Notes: generated by a model from the letters alone, not told the origin. A DNA stretch of 64,000 bases from Odobenus rosmarus divergens (GCF_000321225.1 NW_004450477.1:2148096-2212095), one strand, 5' to 3'; positions 21,868 to 32,714 are shown, numbered from the stretch's first letter. Program-made: numbers and translations.

Positions 21868-22280
21868 CTTGTGTGGGATAGATTGGATCATTGTTCCCAA
21901 CTTTCTGCTCCCTCTTTGTAATAGATTATACATCCATACTCTTTGTCCATATGATTTTGTTGTGTCTTCTGGTGGGGCATAAATAGTGTCATCCCTACTC
22001 CATTGACTCTGGCCTTAGCCATATGAATGATTTTGAACAAAGAAATGTGTTTTGGTTGCTTCTCTTTAACTATGGCCCTTTGCCATGGAAAGAGCATACC
22101 CCAAGTGATAGACACTCCTTTAGCCCAAGTCCCCAAATTAGAAGACACATAGAGTTAAGCCTTGCCAAGTCCAACATAGTGGCAGCCAATGGTTTGTGAG
22201 CTTGCAATAAGTGTTTGTTATAAGCCACAATTTGGGGATTTTTTGTATGACAGCAAAAACTAACAAACACAGTCTGAAGG
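21868..22280 (+). mobile_element. ancient interspersed repeat, family not assigned
   Basis: Ends with GTTTGTTATAAGCCACAATTT and a GACAGCAAAAACTAACA phrase, the kind of terminus seen in old LTR-like repeats. The body has CTGGCCTTAGCCATATGAATG. Similar terminus to 11385-11785. Two minus-strand frames across it have no support. Confidence 0.4.
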
Positions 22281-22685
22281 TGATAAATCAAGAATTGGAA
22301 TTATAAGTACACTATTCAGAGTTAGGAGAGTTATTTATCAGGAGAGGTAGGGATGGCAACCACCAAACAAATTAAAGGTAGTTACCTCTGGAAAAGCTAT
22401 TGGGGGAGAGATTATAAGTTTTTGCTTCATATCTTCCTGTCCTATTTGAATTTTGTATCCTATGTATGTATTACTTCTATATTCAAAATGTGCAAAGTAC
22501 AGTGCAAACCATCCAGGAGGTGATAGGAGCTTTAAACACATAAAACATTATAGCAACAATGGGATGAGGCAGCTTATTTGTGTTGGGGGGAAAATGCTAC
22601 AGATAATGAAGTTATATGAATTCAGAAAAAAGAAAAAATCAATCTAATCGAAGAAGTTGTAGAAGATAGGGAAAATTGCACTGGA
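22281..22685. other. no recognisable feature
   Basis: Non-coding, AT-rich. Nothing assigned. Confidence 0.35.
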
Positions 22686-22689
22686 GCGG

Positions 22690-22935
22690 CATCCTTAGGG
22701 ATTAAATAGGTGGAGGAAAGTAGGCAAGGAAGCAAATAGCAAAACGAATGTGAGGAGGAGGGAACAGGGAGGTGGGTGGTGTGCCTGGAGCAGAGGCTTA
22801 TGGGTGAACTGTGGGCAAGAGGGCTGGGACAGGTGGAAATGGAACCAGACTGTGCAGGGCCTGGAATCCCTGGCTGATGTGTGTAGCCAGAGAATGGAAG
22901 AGGCCAAGAAAATGTATTTTATAAATCTCTAAAAC
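22690..22935 (+). mobile_element. possible L2 fragment
   Basis: Purine-rich sequence with CAGACTGTGCAGGGCCTGGAA, recalling the L2 internal phrase about gland-like G/A-rich units. Weak similarity. Confidence 0.3.
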
Positions 22936-23330
22936 TCAGTCCTGACTGGAAAAATTCTGCAGTCTTCTCCCCAACCCCGTGCTATTTAACATGTTTTCTT
23001 TCTTTGATTCTTCCTAAATGCCATCTAACCATACCATGAATTTCTATGCATTCATAGTTAAAATTGTGTCATCTTACTCCATAGCACCTCTTTGAGCCCC
23101 AAACCCAACATCTCTTCCATTTCTCTTCATTTCAGGTTCATGTCATTTGATTTGCTTTTAAGTAATGACTGCCCAAATCTGCCAACTAAGACTTGCTTCT
23201 TTTGTCCTTGATGATTTTTGTCCCCAACTTAGGTTTTCCTTCTATCCTGACTCCTGCTTTTCTTAAAAATTTAAAAAATTTGTATTTTTTAAATATAACT
23301 TAAATATAAATAAATATAACTTCTAACTCT
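22936..23330. other. no recognisable feature
   Basis: AT-rich, no assigned repeat. Confidence 0.35.
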
Positions 23331-23461
23331 TTTTAAAGCTTATTTATTTATTTATATTATTTTATTTATTTAAGTAATCTCTACACCCAACATGGGGCTC
23401 AAGCTCATGACCCGGAGATCAAGAGTCACATGCTCTTCCAACCCAACCAGCCAGGCACCCC
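23331..23461 (-). mobile_element. short-type CAN SINE
   Basis: TTATTTATTTATATTATTTT, AATCTCTACACCCAACATGG, ending GCCAGGCACCCC. Flanks CTAACTCT and CTGACTCT. Confidence 0.9.
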
Positions 23462-23885
23462 TGACTCTCTTATCTTCAGTTTCTTAGGTTCATTTTCATT
23501 TTCACCTTCTTAGTTCCCTCTTTGCCATCATTGGTCATATGTCCAAATGGTGTCTCCTGAGCCATATCGGGGCAAGGCTGATTCCACCTGCAGTGCCTCG
23601 GGCTCTCGCTGTCTCAACTTTTTCACTCCTCCACACTTACTGACCTCAGACTCTACTGAGCCCCTGAGCTACCAGTTCCCAGCATTTCTCCCATTTGTTT
23701 CCATATAGTAAACATTGTCTCCCATAGAAATGTCCCTAGTATATCTGTGGAATTCCCAGTAAACCTGCAGTAAATCTTCCCTTTCCTCTCTGACTCAAGA
23801 AAGCCTATTGGAACGCAAGAAACTGGGGGTGACATTTTTATAGGAATAATCTGCAATCCGCTCTAATTTATGTTTTAAAGCTTTA
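23462..23885. other. no recognisable feature
   Basis: Mixed-composition sequence with a 67-codon minus frame lacking support. Confidence 0.35.
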
Positions 23886-23889
23886 TTTT

Positions 23890-24485
23890 CAACTTCTGAT
23901 TCCAGAAAAAGATGGAATAGTGAATGGAGTTCATTTCCCACTAAGAACAGCTAAAAGCTCTGGACATTGTATATAAAACGAACATGAGAAGACTCTGAAA
24001 GGTAGGGAGAAGAAAACCATTTACTACAGCCCCTGGGATCTGAGGGTTGACAGGGCAGTGCGCTGTCTGAATTTTCTTTTGTTTTGTAGACCCTGGTCTG
24101 AGTGCTGCAGAAGCTGGGAACCTGGAAACACCATGGGAACAGACTTTTAAAAACAACAACAACAACAAAAAACAAAATACAAAACAAAACCCAAGAAATA
24201 CCTGCTCTTGCTAACTAAAGAACCAGGGAAGGGGCAACCTAGAAAACTTTTACACAGCAACTACCCAATTCCAGCCAACCTCTGCAGAAAAAAATGCAAC
24301 CTCACCCCATCCCAGTCAGAGAAGGCTGAATAGAGAGCCTGCACCTTCCCCCTTCACCCAGTTGCGACAAGGCACCCCGAGTGACTCCCAGTCCCCTGGC
24401 TGGGGTGGCGGCAGAGAAGACCAAGTGGGGAGCCAGGACTTCCATCCTGGCCCAGTTGACAGAGTGATTAGCACAAAACAAAACA
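23890..24485 (+). mobile_element. probable L1 5' UTR-like fragment
   Basis: GACATTGTATATAAAACGAAC, GAAGACTCTGAAAGGTAGGG and ACCATTTACTACAGCCCCTGG resemble an old L1/HAL1 5' UTR. It runs directly into L1 3' UTR-like text near 24490, implying a large internal deletion or two abutting elements. Confidence 0.45.
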
Positions 24486-24489
24486 AAAT

Positions 24490-25078
24490 GACCCGCGTAC
24501 ATGCAAGGGCATTATGCTGAGTGAAAAAAAAAAAAGCCAGTCTCCAAAGGCCACATCCTGTATGATTCTGTTTATATAACATTCTTGAAATGACAAAAGT
24601 ATAGAAATGGAGAACAGAGTTTGCCAGGGGTCAGAGAGACTGGGCTGGGGAGGGGTGGGTGTGACTATGAGGGGGTAGCCTGAGGAAGATCTTTATGATG
24701 GAATAGTCCTGTATCTTGATTCTGATAGTTGTTACAGTGATAAAATGTGATAAAAGTGATAAAATGGCACAGATCTATACACACCCATTGTTAACGTCAA
24801 TTTCCTGGTTTTGATTTTATGCTATGTAGTTCTTTTTATGTTATAGATGTAACCAAAGGGGGATGCCTGGCTGGCTCAGTCGGTGGAGCATACCACCCTC
24901 GATCTCAGGGTAGAGAGTTGGAGCCCCAGGTTGGGAGTAGAGTTTACTTAAAAAAAAAAAAAAAAAAAAAAGATGTAACCAAAGGGGGTAAATGGACAAA
25001 AGGTACAAAGGACCTCTCTGTACAATTTTTACAACTTCCTGTGAATCTATAATTATTTCAAAATAAAAAGTTTAGAGA
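24490..25078 (+). mobile_element. old L1 3' end
   Basis: GGCATTATGCTGAGTG, GGCCACATCCTGTATGATTC, GGCACAGATCTATACACACC and a terminal CAAAATAAAAAGTTTAG match the ORF2 end and 3' UTR of old L1. A SINE at 24863-24970 splits it. Confidence 0.7.
24863..24970 (+). mobile_element. short-type CAN SINE in L1
   Basis: ATGCCTGGCTGGCTCAGTCGG to TTTACTTAAAAAAAAAAA. Perfect 18-bp target duplication AGATGTAACCAAAGGGGG at 24845-24862 and 24971-24988. The long uniform A-tail suggests a relatively late insertion for this short type. Confidence 0.96.
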
Positions 25079-26435
25079 AAGTGTTACCCTCCAATTTTCA
25101 TACTTCCGATAGTCGTTAATGTTACAATCCAAATTTTCAAAGCTCTCTGCCCTCTGGGGACAATGTTGGAATTGATTGCATTTTCTGCTCCTTTGGAAGC
25201 TGGATGTGGCATGGGGTTTGATTTGGTCATTGAAATGCATGCATAAAAGAGACACTTGGGGAGGAAAGTGTAGAGACGGTTCAAAATCCAGCACGTGTAG
25301 AGAGGAGAAAGGGCACCCACGTTCCTGAGGCTTCAAGCCCAAGAAGGCAGCCAGGCCTTTGGTGGGAAAAGCAAAACAAGGAGTGAAAAAATCATAAAAT
25401 GATAGCGTTTACACATTCTGCGTAATTACCACCTACTTCATGTCATTTGACTCCTGTGTGGGCTTGTGTTTGCCTATCCCTCTTTCAATGTCACCTTCTG
25501 TTCTTCCCCATCCTGTCAGGATGTTTGACACACAATTCTGTGTAACAGATCCCCTCCCTCCCCCTCCCGCCCACCACATGGGCTCAATTATTCTTGGGCA
25601 GTTTACCCTGCTTTAGGCAATCTCCCACATCTCCCCATTACAATGAATCCATGGAGGTGCTATTCTCCCTCTTTCTAGCTAATTTGGAACAAACAACTAG
25701 TCCTCATTCACAAGTTAAAAGAATATTAGCATTATTCAAATAATAGGGAGGGTCTGGTAGAAACAAGGCACTGAATTAATCATTCACTCAAGGGAGCAGC
25801 GCCCCTGGTGCTCCTCTCAGGGACTTTGGTGAGAAAAAGTCAGGGCAGGTAGACTAGTTCATATAGGTTAGTCCACTTTATGTCTCCACTAATCTTCTAA
25901 AAGTTAATTTCTTCCATGGTAGAATCATAGAACTCATGAAAAACCCATAAAATCATGAAAAAATCCTAAATCATACCATTATCTGGCCCAAAGCTAGTGC
26001 TCCCCCCGAAGCAAAACATCACAGCCGGAAGAAGCCAGTGCGTCTGGGGCACAGGACTGATGGGGAAACAAGAATAAAACTGAGAAAGATTATGTCAATG
26101 TCCTAACTTTGGATTCCCAGTCTGAGTCTTTACACCCCTCTCCTTGTTGTAAGATACCCAGTTCTTTCTTTCTCTCAAGGATGTTTACACTTTTCTACCT
26201 CATTTCCAATTCTAGTGGGTAAAGTGAAGACACATTTTGAATGAGTAGGAGTGGGTAGATTGAGGGTGTGGAAGGGTTATTGTGCTTGGTTATACAACCA
26301 GTTGCAAAAAGTGCATTTTATTACGTTTTACAGTGCAAACAGCATACAATTTTCCATTTGCTTTAAAAGTCTTTTTATTGTGAAGAACTTGTTACAAGTA
26401 GATAAGGTACTATGATCCTGGGCTACTTTGTGGCA
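25079..26435. other. no recognisable feature
   Basis: About 1.35 kb with no repeat I can name. Minus-strand frames at 25058-25342 overlap the end of the L1 and lack support. A C-rich run (TCCCTCCCCCTCCCGCC) lies at about 25553-25569. Confidence 0.4.
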
Positions 26436-26786
26436 CACAGATTTTTTTCACCTATGTTTTATTGAGATAACATTTATATATCATAAAATTCATTAGTTTC
26501 AAAAGCGCAATTCAATGATTTTTAGTAAATCTAGAGTTGTGCAGCCATTACCACAATCTGATTTTAGAACATTTCCATCACTCCAAAATGATCCTTTGTT
26601 CCCTTTTGTATTGACTTCCCAACCCCACCCTTAGACCTGGGCAACCAGTAAACTGTCTGCATAGATTTGTCTTTTCTAGATGTTTCACATAAATGGAATC
26701 ATACAATAGGTGCTCTTTTGCATCTGCCTTCACTTAGCTTAATGTTTCTGAGTTTCCTATATACTGTGTCTTTTTTAATACCATTT

Positions 26787-26936
26787 CTTAAAGATTTTAT
26801 TTGAGAGAGAGAGAGCACAAGTGGAGGAGGAGGGGCACAGGGAGAGGGAGCCCTTCAACAGATTTGATCCCAGGACCCTGGGATCATGACCTGAGCCAAA
26901 GGCAGGCACTTAACTGACTGAGCCACCCAGGTGCCC
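26787..26936 (-). mobile_element. CAN SINE, internally deleted
   Basis: TTAAAGATTTTATTTGAGAG to GACTGAGCCACCCAGGTGCC. At 150 bp it lacks part of the middle: the usual CTGAGCAGGGAGCC section is replaced by GGGAGCCCTTCAACAG. Confidence 0.92.
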
Positions 26937-27520
26937 CTATGTTGTATCTTCTATGAATATTTCATTCCATTTTATTGTTGAAAGCATTCCATCGTATGGA
27001 TATATCACCTTTTGTTTACCCATTCACCTGTTGCTGGACATTTGGATTGTTTCCACTTTTTGGGTGTTATGAGTAATGCTGCTGGTGAATACTTCTGTAC
27101 AAATTGCCATATGGGCATGTTTTCCAATTTTCTTGGGTACGTACCTAGGAAACGGAATTGTTGGATCATACGGTACTTTTACGAATAACTTTTTAAGAAG
27201 CAGACAAACTTTTCCAAAGTGACTGCACCATTTCACATTGCCATCTGCAGTGTATGAGGGAACTAATTTCTTTCTCCTTATCAACACTTGTCATTGTCAG
27301 TCCTTTTTATTACAGCCATTGATGAGGGTGTGAAGAACTTTCTCACTGTGGTTCTGATTTGCCTTTTTCTATAAAGACTATGTTTTGCATCTTTTCATGT
27401 TATTGCTGACCATTGAAATATTTTCTTTGGTTAAAATGTCTATTCAACTTTTACCTGTTTTAAATTGGATTATTTTATTGAGTTGTAAGCGTTCTTTATA
27501 TATTCTAAATACAAGTCCTT

Positions 27521-27730
27521 GGGGTGCCTGAGTGACTCAGTCGTTAAGCATCTGCCTTCGGCTGGGGTCATGATCCCAGGGTCCTGGGATCAAGCCCCAC
27601 ATCGGGCTCCCTGCTCCGCGGGAAGCCTGCTTCTCCCAGTCCCCCTCCCCCTGCTTGTGTTCCCTCTCTCGTTGTGTCTCTCTGTCAAATAAATAAATAA
27701 ATAAAACCTTAAAAAAAATAAAAAATAAAT
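27521..27730 (+). mobile_element. CAN SINE (TCGTTAAGCATCTGCC type)
   Basis: Complete copy. Perfect 14-bp target duplication AAATACAAGTCCTT at 27507-27520 and 27731-27744. Confidence 0.97.
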
Positions 27731-27800
27731 AAATACAAGTCCTTATCAGATACATGATTTGCAAGTCTTTTCCACCTAGATACAGTATTTTATTTTTTTG

Positions 27801-28190
27801 TTACGATATTTTTAAGACATACAAACTTCAAAGTGAAGTTTCCTTCAGGTACCCTTACCAGGCCAACCATGATTCACCTTTTTTCAAAATAATTATAGAA
27901 GTACCTTTAAAAAGCAACTTTTTTTATTTTAGAATATTTGGAAAATGTAGATAAGCATAAAACAAGGGAGTTCCAGAGATAATCCTCGGTAACATCTTTT
28001 TGCTTACAGCCTTTTGCTTCTTTCTGTGACATATACATCATTTATTTAAAAAAAAAAATGGGACCATTTAAATAATAGTATCAACATTAGTCTCAATCAT
28101 TCCAGCTCTTGGATGGGAAGCAAGACATAAAGACCTGTGGATGATTTTAAAGTAAAACATTAATTTATTAAAATAACTCTTGGTTATGCC
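27801..28190. other. AT-rich flank of the CpG island
   Basis: Possible old L1 3' UTR traces near 27880-28030 (AGAATATTTGGAAAATGTAG). Otherwise nothing. The switch from AT-rich to GC-rich is abrupt at about 28190-28240. Confidence 0.35.
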
Positions 28191-28229
28191 TCGTGTGAGT
28201 GATAGAGGACGAGGGTTGGGTCTTCTCTT

Positions 28230-29830
28230 CAGAGGATGGTGACGGCTGGGTTAATGGAACTAGTGCTAGCGCGCAGTGTTTCCCAAGGAGGTACCGTGGA
28301 AGGGCCCCTCTCAGAGCACGACGGAGAATCCTCCCCAAACAATCCCCATTCCGCAGGCGGCCGGGGCGTTTTTTGTCCCCCAAGGCCTGGCTGCCTCTTC
28401 CGGCGGTGCCGGTCGGTGGCCTCGCCTCTCACCGCCCACCCTGGTCCTGGAACTCCTGCATCCCCGCCGCCTGGCGCGGGGCTCAGAAGGGCCGCACGAA
28501 GGTGCCGCCGACAGTCCTCCGGCTCCAAGTGCTCTTCGGCCCCACCCGGGTCCGGAGCAGACCTTGTGCTCGGCCCGGGGTCGATCCAGAACCTCCTCGG
28601 CGAAGTGAGGGCACCTTCATTTCCTCCCACCCCGTGATCTGCTCGACGTGAAACGGCCCGAATTTTATTTTACTTGCTGCGGTAGCCTCTTTGTCCGTAC
28701 ACAGGTTTAGGTGGAGGCCACCGGCCGGGACGGCACGGCCGAGCCGGTCATAGACGGAGCTTCTCGCCCGGGTACAAGGCCGACCGCGCGGCCCAGAGCC
28801 CCCCGCCGCGGGAGCGCGGCGCCTCTGCTCCCCGCCTCCCCGTGGGTCAGGGAGGCAGTGGTGGAGGCGCCGAGACGCCGGAACCCCTCCCCCCCACGGC
28901 CCCGAGGGAAGCGCCGCGGCCCCGAGGTGGGCTCGCCGCAGGGGCGGGGGATGGCGCATCCGGGTGAGCGCGCGGCGCCCCCGCCTCCCCCGCGCAGCCG
29001 CACGGGCCGCCACCGCTGCCGCCGCTGAGCACGCTGCGCGCTGCAAGCCCTGCGCCCGAGCGGCCTGCGCGGGCGGCCTTGCGGCCCCGGCCCGCCGCGT
29101 CAGGCGGCCCCNNNNNNNNNNNNNNNNNNNNNNNNNNNNNNNNNNNNNNNNNNNNNNNNNNNNNNNNNNNNNNNNNNNNNNNNNNNNNNNNNNNNNNNNN
29201 NNNNNNNNNNNNNNNNNNNNNNNNNNNNNNNNNNNNNNNNNNNNNNNNNNNNNNNNNNNNNNNNNNNNNNNNNNNNNNNNNNNNNNNNNNNNNNNNNNNN
29301 NNNNNNNNNNNNNNNNNNNNNNNNNNNNNNNNNNNNNNNNNNNNNNNNNNNNNNNNNNNNNNNNNNNNNNNNNNNNNNNNNNNNNNNNNNNNNNNNNNNN
29401 NNNNNNNNNNNNNNNNNNNNNNNNNNNNNNNNNNNNNNNNNNNNNNNNNNNNNNNNNNNNNTCCCGTCCTTTGTGGCCGGCGCTGCCGGGGCCGGGGCGC
29501 GGGCGCGCTCGGCACGGGGTCCGAGTCGGGGACGCCGGGGCTGCCGGACACGCGGCGCCTCTGGTTGGCAACTGCGGCCAGCAGCGAGTTTCCGTCCTAG
29601 TTTGTCATTGAGTTAGAACCGTTTTTCTTTAGAAGACGGAAGTTTGTTTTATTGACCAGAAATACAGCTAAATATGGCTCCTGGGCCCGGCCCGGCCGTG
29701 TGGTACTTGGAGCGGGGGTGCCAGGCTGACCCTCACCCGGCCGGCGCGACGGGGGAGGGGAGGACACGCGGGCGGCCCGGGGCGGGGGCTTCCCGGAGCA
29801 CTGCCCGCGCTGGGGACCCGGCCCTGGTTT
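28230..29830. promoter_or_regulatory. CpG island, probable gene promoter
   Basis: GC-rich, CpG-dense sequence in an otherwise AT-rich window, densest at 28700-29580 and free of interspersed repeats. Visible promoter-type motifs are GC boxes (GGGGCGGGGG at 28941-28950 and 29779-29788) and an ETS-like ACGGAAGT at 29636-29643. Such islands usually mark promoters of broadly expressed genes. Direction is not evident. Weak exon candidates to the right favour the plus strand. No first exon can be fixed because 350 bases are missing. Long open frames here only reflect low stop-codon frequency. Confidence 0.8.
29112..29461. other. assembly gap (350 N)
   Basis: Run of N in the densest part of the CpG island, flanked by GCGGCCCC and TCCCGTCC. 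The round length suggests an estimated gap size. Missing sequence is probably very GC-rich. Confidence 1.
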
Positions 29831-30215
29831 AGCAAAGATCTGTGGATGGGAAGTAGCGGGCTTTAGGTAATGTGGCAGTTCTTCCTGGAAGAATGAATGA
29901 ATGAAATGTTATTTACTCATCCACAGTCAACACAGTGCCCATTTAAAGATTTGCCAGGAATCGTGATGATGTGCATTGTCATTGCCTCATCACCCTGGCT
30001 AAGTGAGGGTCCTCCCTCCTCCAAACTTATGACCTTGGCCTCATTCTCAAAGCCACTGAGCTAACCAGCCCTTCAACCAAAAGCGCTTGGCATTTTCTGG
30101 CAAGTATGGGCAATAGGCAAAGTAGTCTTTGGGATTGTGAACTGTTTCTGGAGGGCAGAGGATCTTACCTTAATCATATCTTTTGCTTCATACATTAATT
30201 TACAATAGTAACTGT
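29831..30215. other. no recognisable feature
   Basis: Island shore. TTTAGGTAATG at about 29864-29874 is donor-like but unsupported. Confidence 0.35.
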
Positions 30216-30219
30216 CAGG

Positions 30220-30370
30220 AACCCTGAGGAGGGGTGTGTGGGGGGGGCAGGGGGTCTTGTCCTCATTTCACAGAGGAAGAAGTTGAGGCCTTAAGAAGTT
30301 GTAACTTTACAGGTCACAAGCTAAGCAGCAGAGCTGGGATTCAAACCTAGGCTTTATTAATTCGATACTC
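30220..30370 (+). mobile_element. MIR
   Basis: TCCTCATTTCACAGAGGAAG, GTTGAGGCCTTAAGAAGTTG, ACAGGTCACAAGCTAAGCAG and GAGCTGGGATTCAAACCTAG match the core box order of MIR. Confidence 0.8.
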
Positions 30371-30392
30371 TTTATCTTATCTTTGTCTAGAC

Positions 30393-30535
30393 TTGGGTTG
30401 TCCATTGTGGTAGCTACTAACCACATGTGGCTATTAAAGTTAATTTAAAAATCATTTGGCTCCTCAGTTGCACTAGCCTCATGTCAAGTGTTAAGTAGCC
30501 AGATGTGGCTGGTGACTACTATTGAACAGTGCTTA
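30393..30535. mobile_element. hAT-Charlie-type MITE
   Basis: GTTGTCCATTGTGGTAGCTAC, CCACATGTGGCTATTAAAG, TTGCACTAGCCTCATGTCAAG and AGCCAGATGTGGCTGGTGAC, ending near ATTGAACAGTGC. This is the typical internally palindromic non-autonomous hAT relic. Exact subfamily not assigned. Confidence 0.75.
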
Positions 30536-30549
30536 TCAGGACCTTGCAT

Positions 30550-30680
30550 CCATTTATTTATTACGAAAATAAGTATTGAGTGCTATCTGTGAGGCATAGT
30601 TTAAGTCTTGTGTGTACTCTGGTGAATGAGAGACACAGAATGTCCTTGCGTTTTTGGAGCTTGCTTTTTACATGATAGTT
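30550..30680 (+). mobile_element. L2 fragment
   Basis: ATTTATTACGAAAATAAGTATTGAGTGC, GGCATAGTTTAAGTCTTGTG and TTTTTGGAGCTTGC match the L2 3' region order. Confidence 0.5.
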
Positions 30681-30699
30681 TGAGTGATGTTTCCATGGT

Positions 30700-30910
30700 A
30701 CTTGAGAGCCTTGCTAATTCAAAGTGCGGTCTGTGAACCAGCAGCAGCATCCCTGTCTTCTGGAAGTTTGGAAGAAATGCACAATCTCAGGTCCCAAACC
30801 ACATCAACTGAATGAGTACCTGTTAAAGTGATTTATCAGATCAGGGGGATAGCTTACAGATCTATCTCAGGTGATTTGTTCACATTGAAGGCCTTAATCA
30901 GAACACCAGT
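30700..30910. mobile_element. MER5A-like hAT MITE
   Basis: AAAGTGCGGTCTGTGAACCAG, AGCAGCATCCCTGTCTTCTGG, GAAATGCACAATCTCAGG and GTGATTTATCAGATCAGG resemble MER5A text in order, diverged. Confidence 0.55.
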
Positions 30911-30960
30911 GATACCCAGGTTGAATAGTTGTCAGGATGGATTGTGTGGTAGGGCTTTTA

Positions 30961-31161
30961 TTTTATTTTTTTAAAGATTTTATTATTTGAGAGAGAGAGA
31001 ACGAGCGCCTGAGAGCATGAGTGGGGTGAAGGGCAGAGGGAGAAGCAGACACCCCGCTGAGCAGGGAGCCTGATATGGGGCTCGATCCCAGGACCCTGGG
31101 ATCATGACCTGAGGCAAAGGCAGACGCTTAACTGACTGAGCCACCCAGGCGCCCCTTCCCT
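30961..31161 (-). mobile_element. CAN SINE
   Basis: TTTTTTAAAGATTTTATTATT to ACTGACTGAGCCACCCAGGC. Perfect 14-bp target duplication TGGTAGGGCTTTTA at 30947-30960 and 31162-31175. A few untemplated-looking bases (TTCCCT) lie between the head and the second repeat. Confidence 0.96.
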
Positions 31162-31214
31162 TGGTAGGGCTTTTAAGAAGAGGTTCTAAAACTCTTGGGA
31201 AGACTCACCATTTA

Positions 31215-31375
31215 TGCAAATATCTATTAAATGCCTGGCTTCTCCAATAGAATATAAGCTTTATGAGAGCAGAGATTGTGTCTTCTTTTTCTAGCCATGT
31301 ATCCCCAAAGATTTCACAGTGCCTGGTAAGAAGCAGGCACTCAGTAAATGCTTGCTGAGTATATAAAAGAGCTTG
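31215..31375 (-). mobile_element. L2 3' end, antisense
   Basis: AATATAAGCTTTATGAGAGCAG, GATTGTGTCTTC, CATGTATCCCCAAAG, CAGTGCCTGGTAAG and CTCAGTAAATGCTTGCTGAG are the reverse of the conserved L2 3' region. Confidence 0.7.
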
Positions 31376-31559
31376 CTAGGAAGCCAGAACTGGTTGTTAA
31401 ACTCAAGCAATTGCAGTCAAGTTAGTTCTCATGGCATCAGGTAAGAGCATGGGACCAGAGTCAAAAATGAAGCTCTTTGTGGCTTTTCAACTCCAAGCTC
31501 CAACTACTGTGGCCTGAGTTTCACTCTTGGCTCACTTGCACGTGCCCTGTCTCTTTCTC

Positions 31560-32060
31560 TTTTTTAATGAGATAATATTAACATATTTAAATCTCAATCA
31601 TATGTTAATCCCGTATATATATGTGTGTGTGTGTATACACACACACACATATGTATGTAAATGTATTTTTTAAGCCAAATTCCAGACTTTATTTGGATTT
31701 CACCAGTTTTTCCATTAATACTCTCTTTATGTTCCAGAATCCAGTCCAAGGTACCACATTGCATTTAGTAGTTATGTCTCCTTAGTCTTTTGTCTGTGGC
31801 AGTTTCTTTCTTGTTTTTCATAACTTCGGTTGTGTTGAGGAGTACTGTCCTGGCTCTCTGATGGGCAGCTTTCTGTAGACCAGATAGGATCATCCAGTTC
31901 TGGGAAAAGGCTGTCGTATTCAGGAAAATAAGGCTGTGAAAGGAATAACTCTGCTCTTGTTTGTTTATGTAATATATACATCTATTATGCTTATGTAACA
32001 ACATACAACTTTAGTACTTTTTTTCAGTAACAGATTTCTTGGGATACAGTTTCTCATTGG
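31560..32060 (-). mobile_element. old L1 3' UTR fragment, antisense
   Basis: CCAGACTTTATTTGGATTTC, ACCAGTTTTTCCATTAATAC, GGTACCACATTGCATTTAG and TATGTCTCCTTAGTCTTTTG are typical of an old L1 3' UTR in reverse. Confidence 0.55.
31619..31652. repeat. perfect 34-bp TG/CA palindrome
   Basis: A (TG)n run meets a (CA)n run at a TA centre (31635-31636). The 17-bp arms are exact reverse complements, starting ATATGTG and ending CACATAT. It can form a hairpin or Z-DNA. It sits in the L1 relic. Confidence 0.95.
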
Positions 32061-32289
32061 TTGAGATTCAGAAGAGTATTACAGCACTGTGATCCGCTAT
32101 TTTAGAATACACTGAGGTTTTTTGTGATGGGGTAAGAACTGGGCTGAGGTGGAGGAGCAAGGGAAAAGGAGATTGTCTGAAAGAGACAGTAGGTGAGAGA
32201 GGGACCACGGCAGATGGAGTGACAGATAATGGAGGAAGATGAGTGAGCAGCTGCGCAGAAGAGAACCAGGAGTGAGTACTTACTCTTTG

Positions 32290-32545
32290 CTCACTTATTC
32301 AGTTAATATTTATTGAGTGCTTATTGTGTGCCAGCCCCAGTACTAGATAGTCAAGATATCTGAAAGTGGGGCAGCATTAAGCAAATAAGCATGCGGATAA
32401 GTATATAATGATTGCCACTTTGATGAGTGCTGTAAAGAAAAAGTAAAGGATATTGGAGGGAATGTGGGTGGGGGGAACTGCTGTTTTCGGTTGGCTGGGT
32501 TGGTGAGGAAGGCTTCTTTGAGTAAGTGACATTTGAACTCCTCTC
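32290..32545 (+). mobile_element. L2 3' region
   Basis: TTAATATTTATTGAGTGCTTA, TTGTGTGCCAGCCCCAGTAC, TTTGATGAGTGCTGTAAAG and GGCTTCTTTGAGTAAGTGAC follow the L2 consensus order. Confidence 0.7.
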
Positions 32546-32714
32546 TGTGACTTTTGGGGACCTTCCATAATTACTCCACCCTGCTTGTTGCATAGTTCTC
32601 TTATTTCACAACACACACATACCTCGTTCTCCATAGGAACTGTGCTTATTTCTGGCTGTGTCTTTATATATGATTTCTTCCCAAGATGCCCCTCTTTCCT
32701 CCGCTTGTGGAAGT

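Larger units (their letters stand above)
26440..27800 (-). mobile_element. old L1 3' end, antisense
   Basis: TTTATTGAGATAACATTTATA, GTGCAGCCATTACCACAATC, AAATGGAATCATACAATAGG, ACCCATTCACCTGTTGCTGG, GTGACTGCACCATTTCACATT and TTGAGTTGTAAGCGTTCTTT follow the reverse of an L1M ORF2 end and 3' UTR. Split by SINEs at 26787-26936 and 27521-27730. Confidence 0.85.

Noticed and set aside
28199..28651. 150-codon plus-strand frame at the left of the island
   Set aside because: Three overlapping frames of 110-150 codons are open together on the plus strand and another on the minus. Arg/Pro-rich text with no domain.
28483..29571. Long open frames on both strands through the CpG island
   Set aside because: They run through 350 N bases, and several frames are open at once because GC-rich DNA has few stop codons. 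No recognisable protein content.
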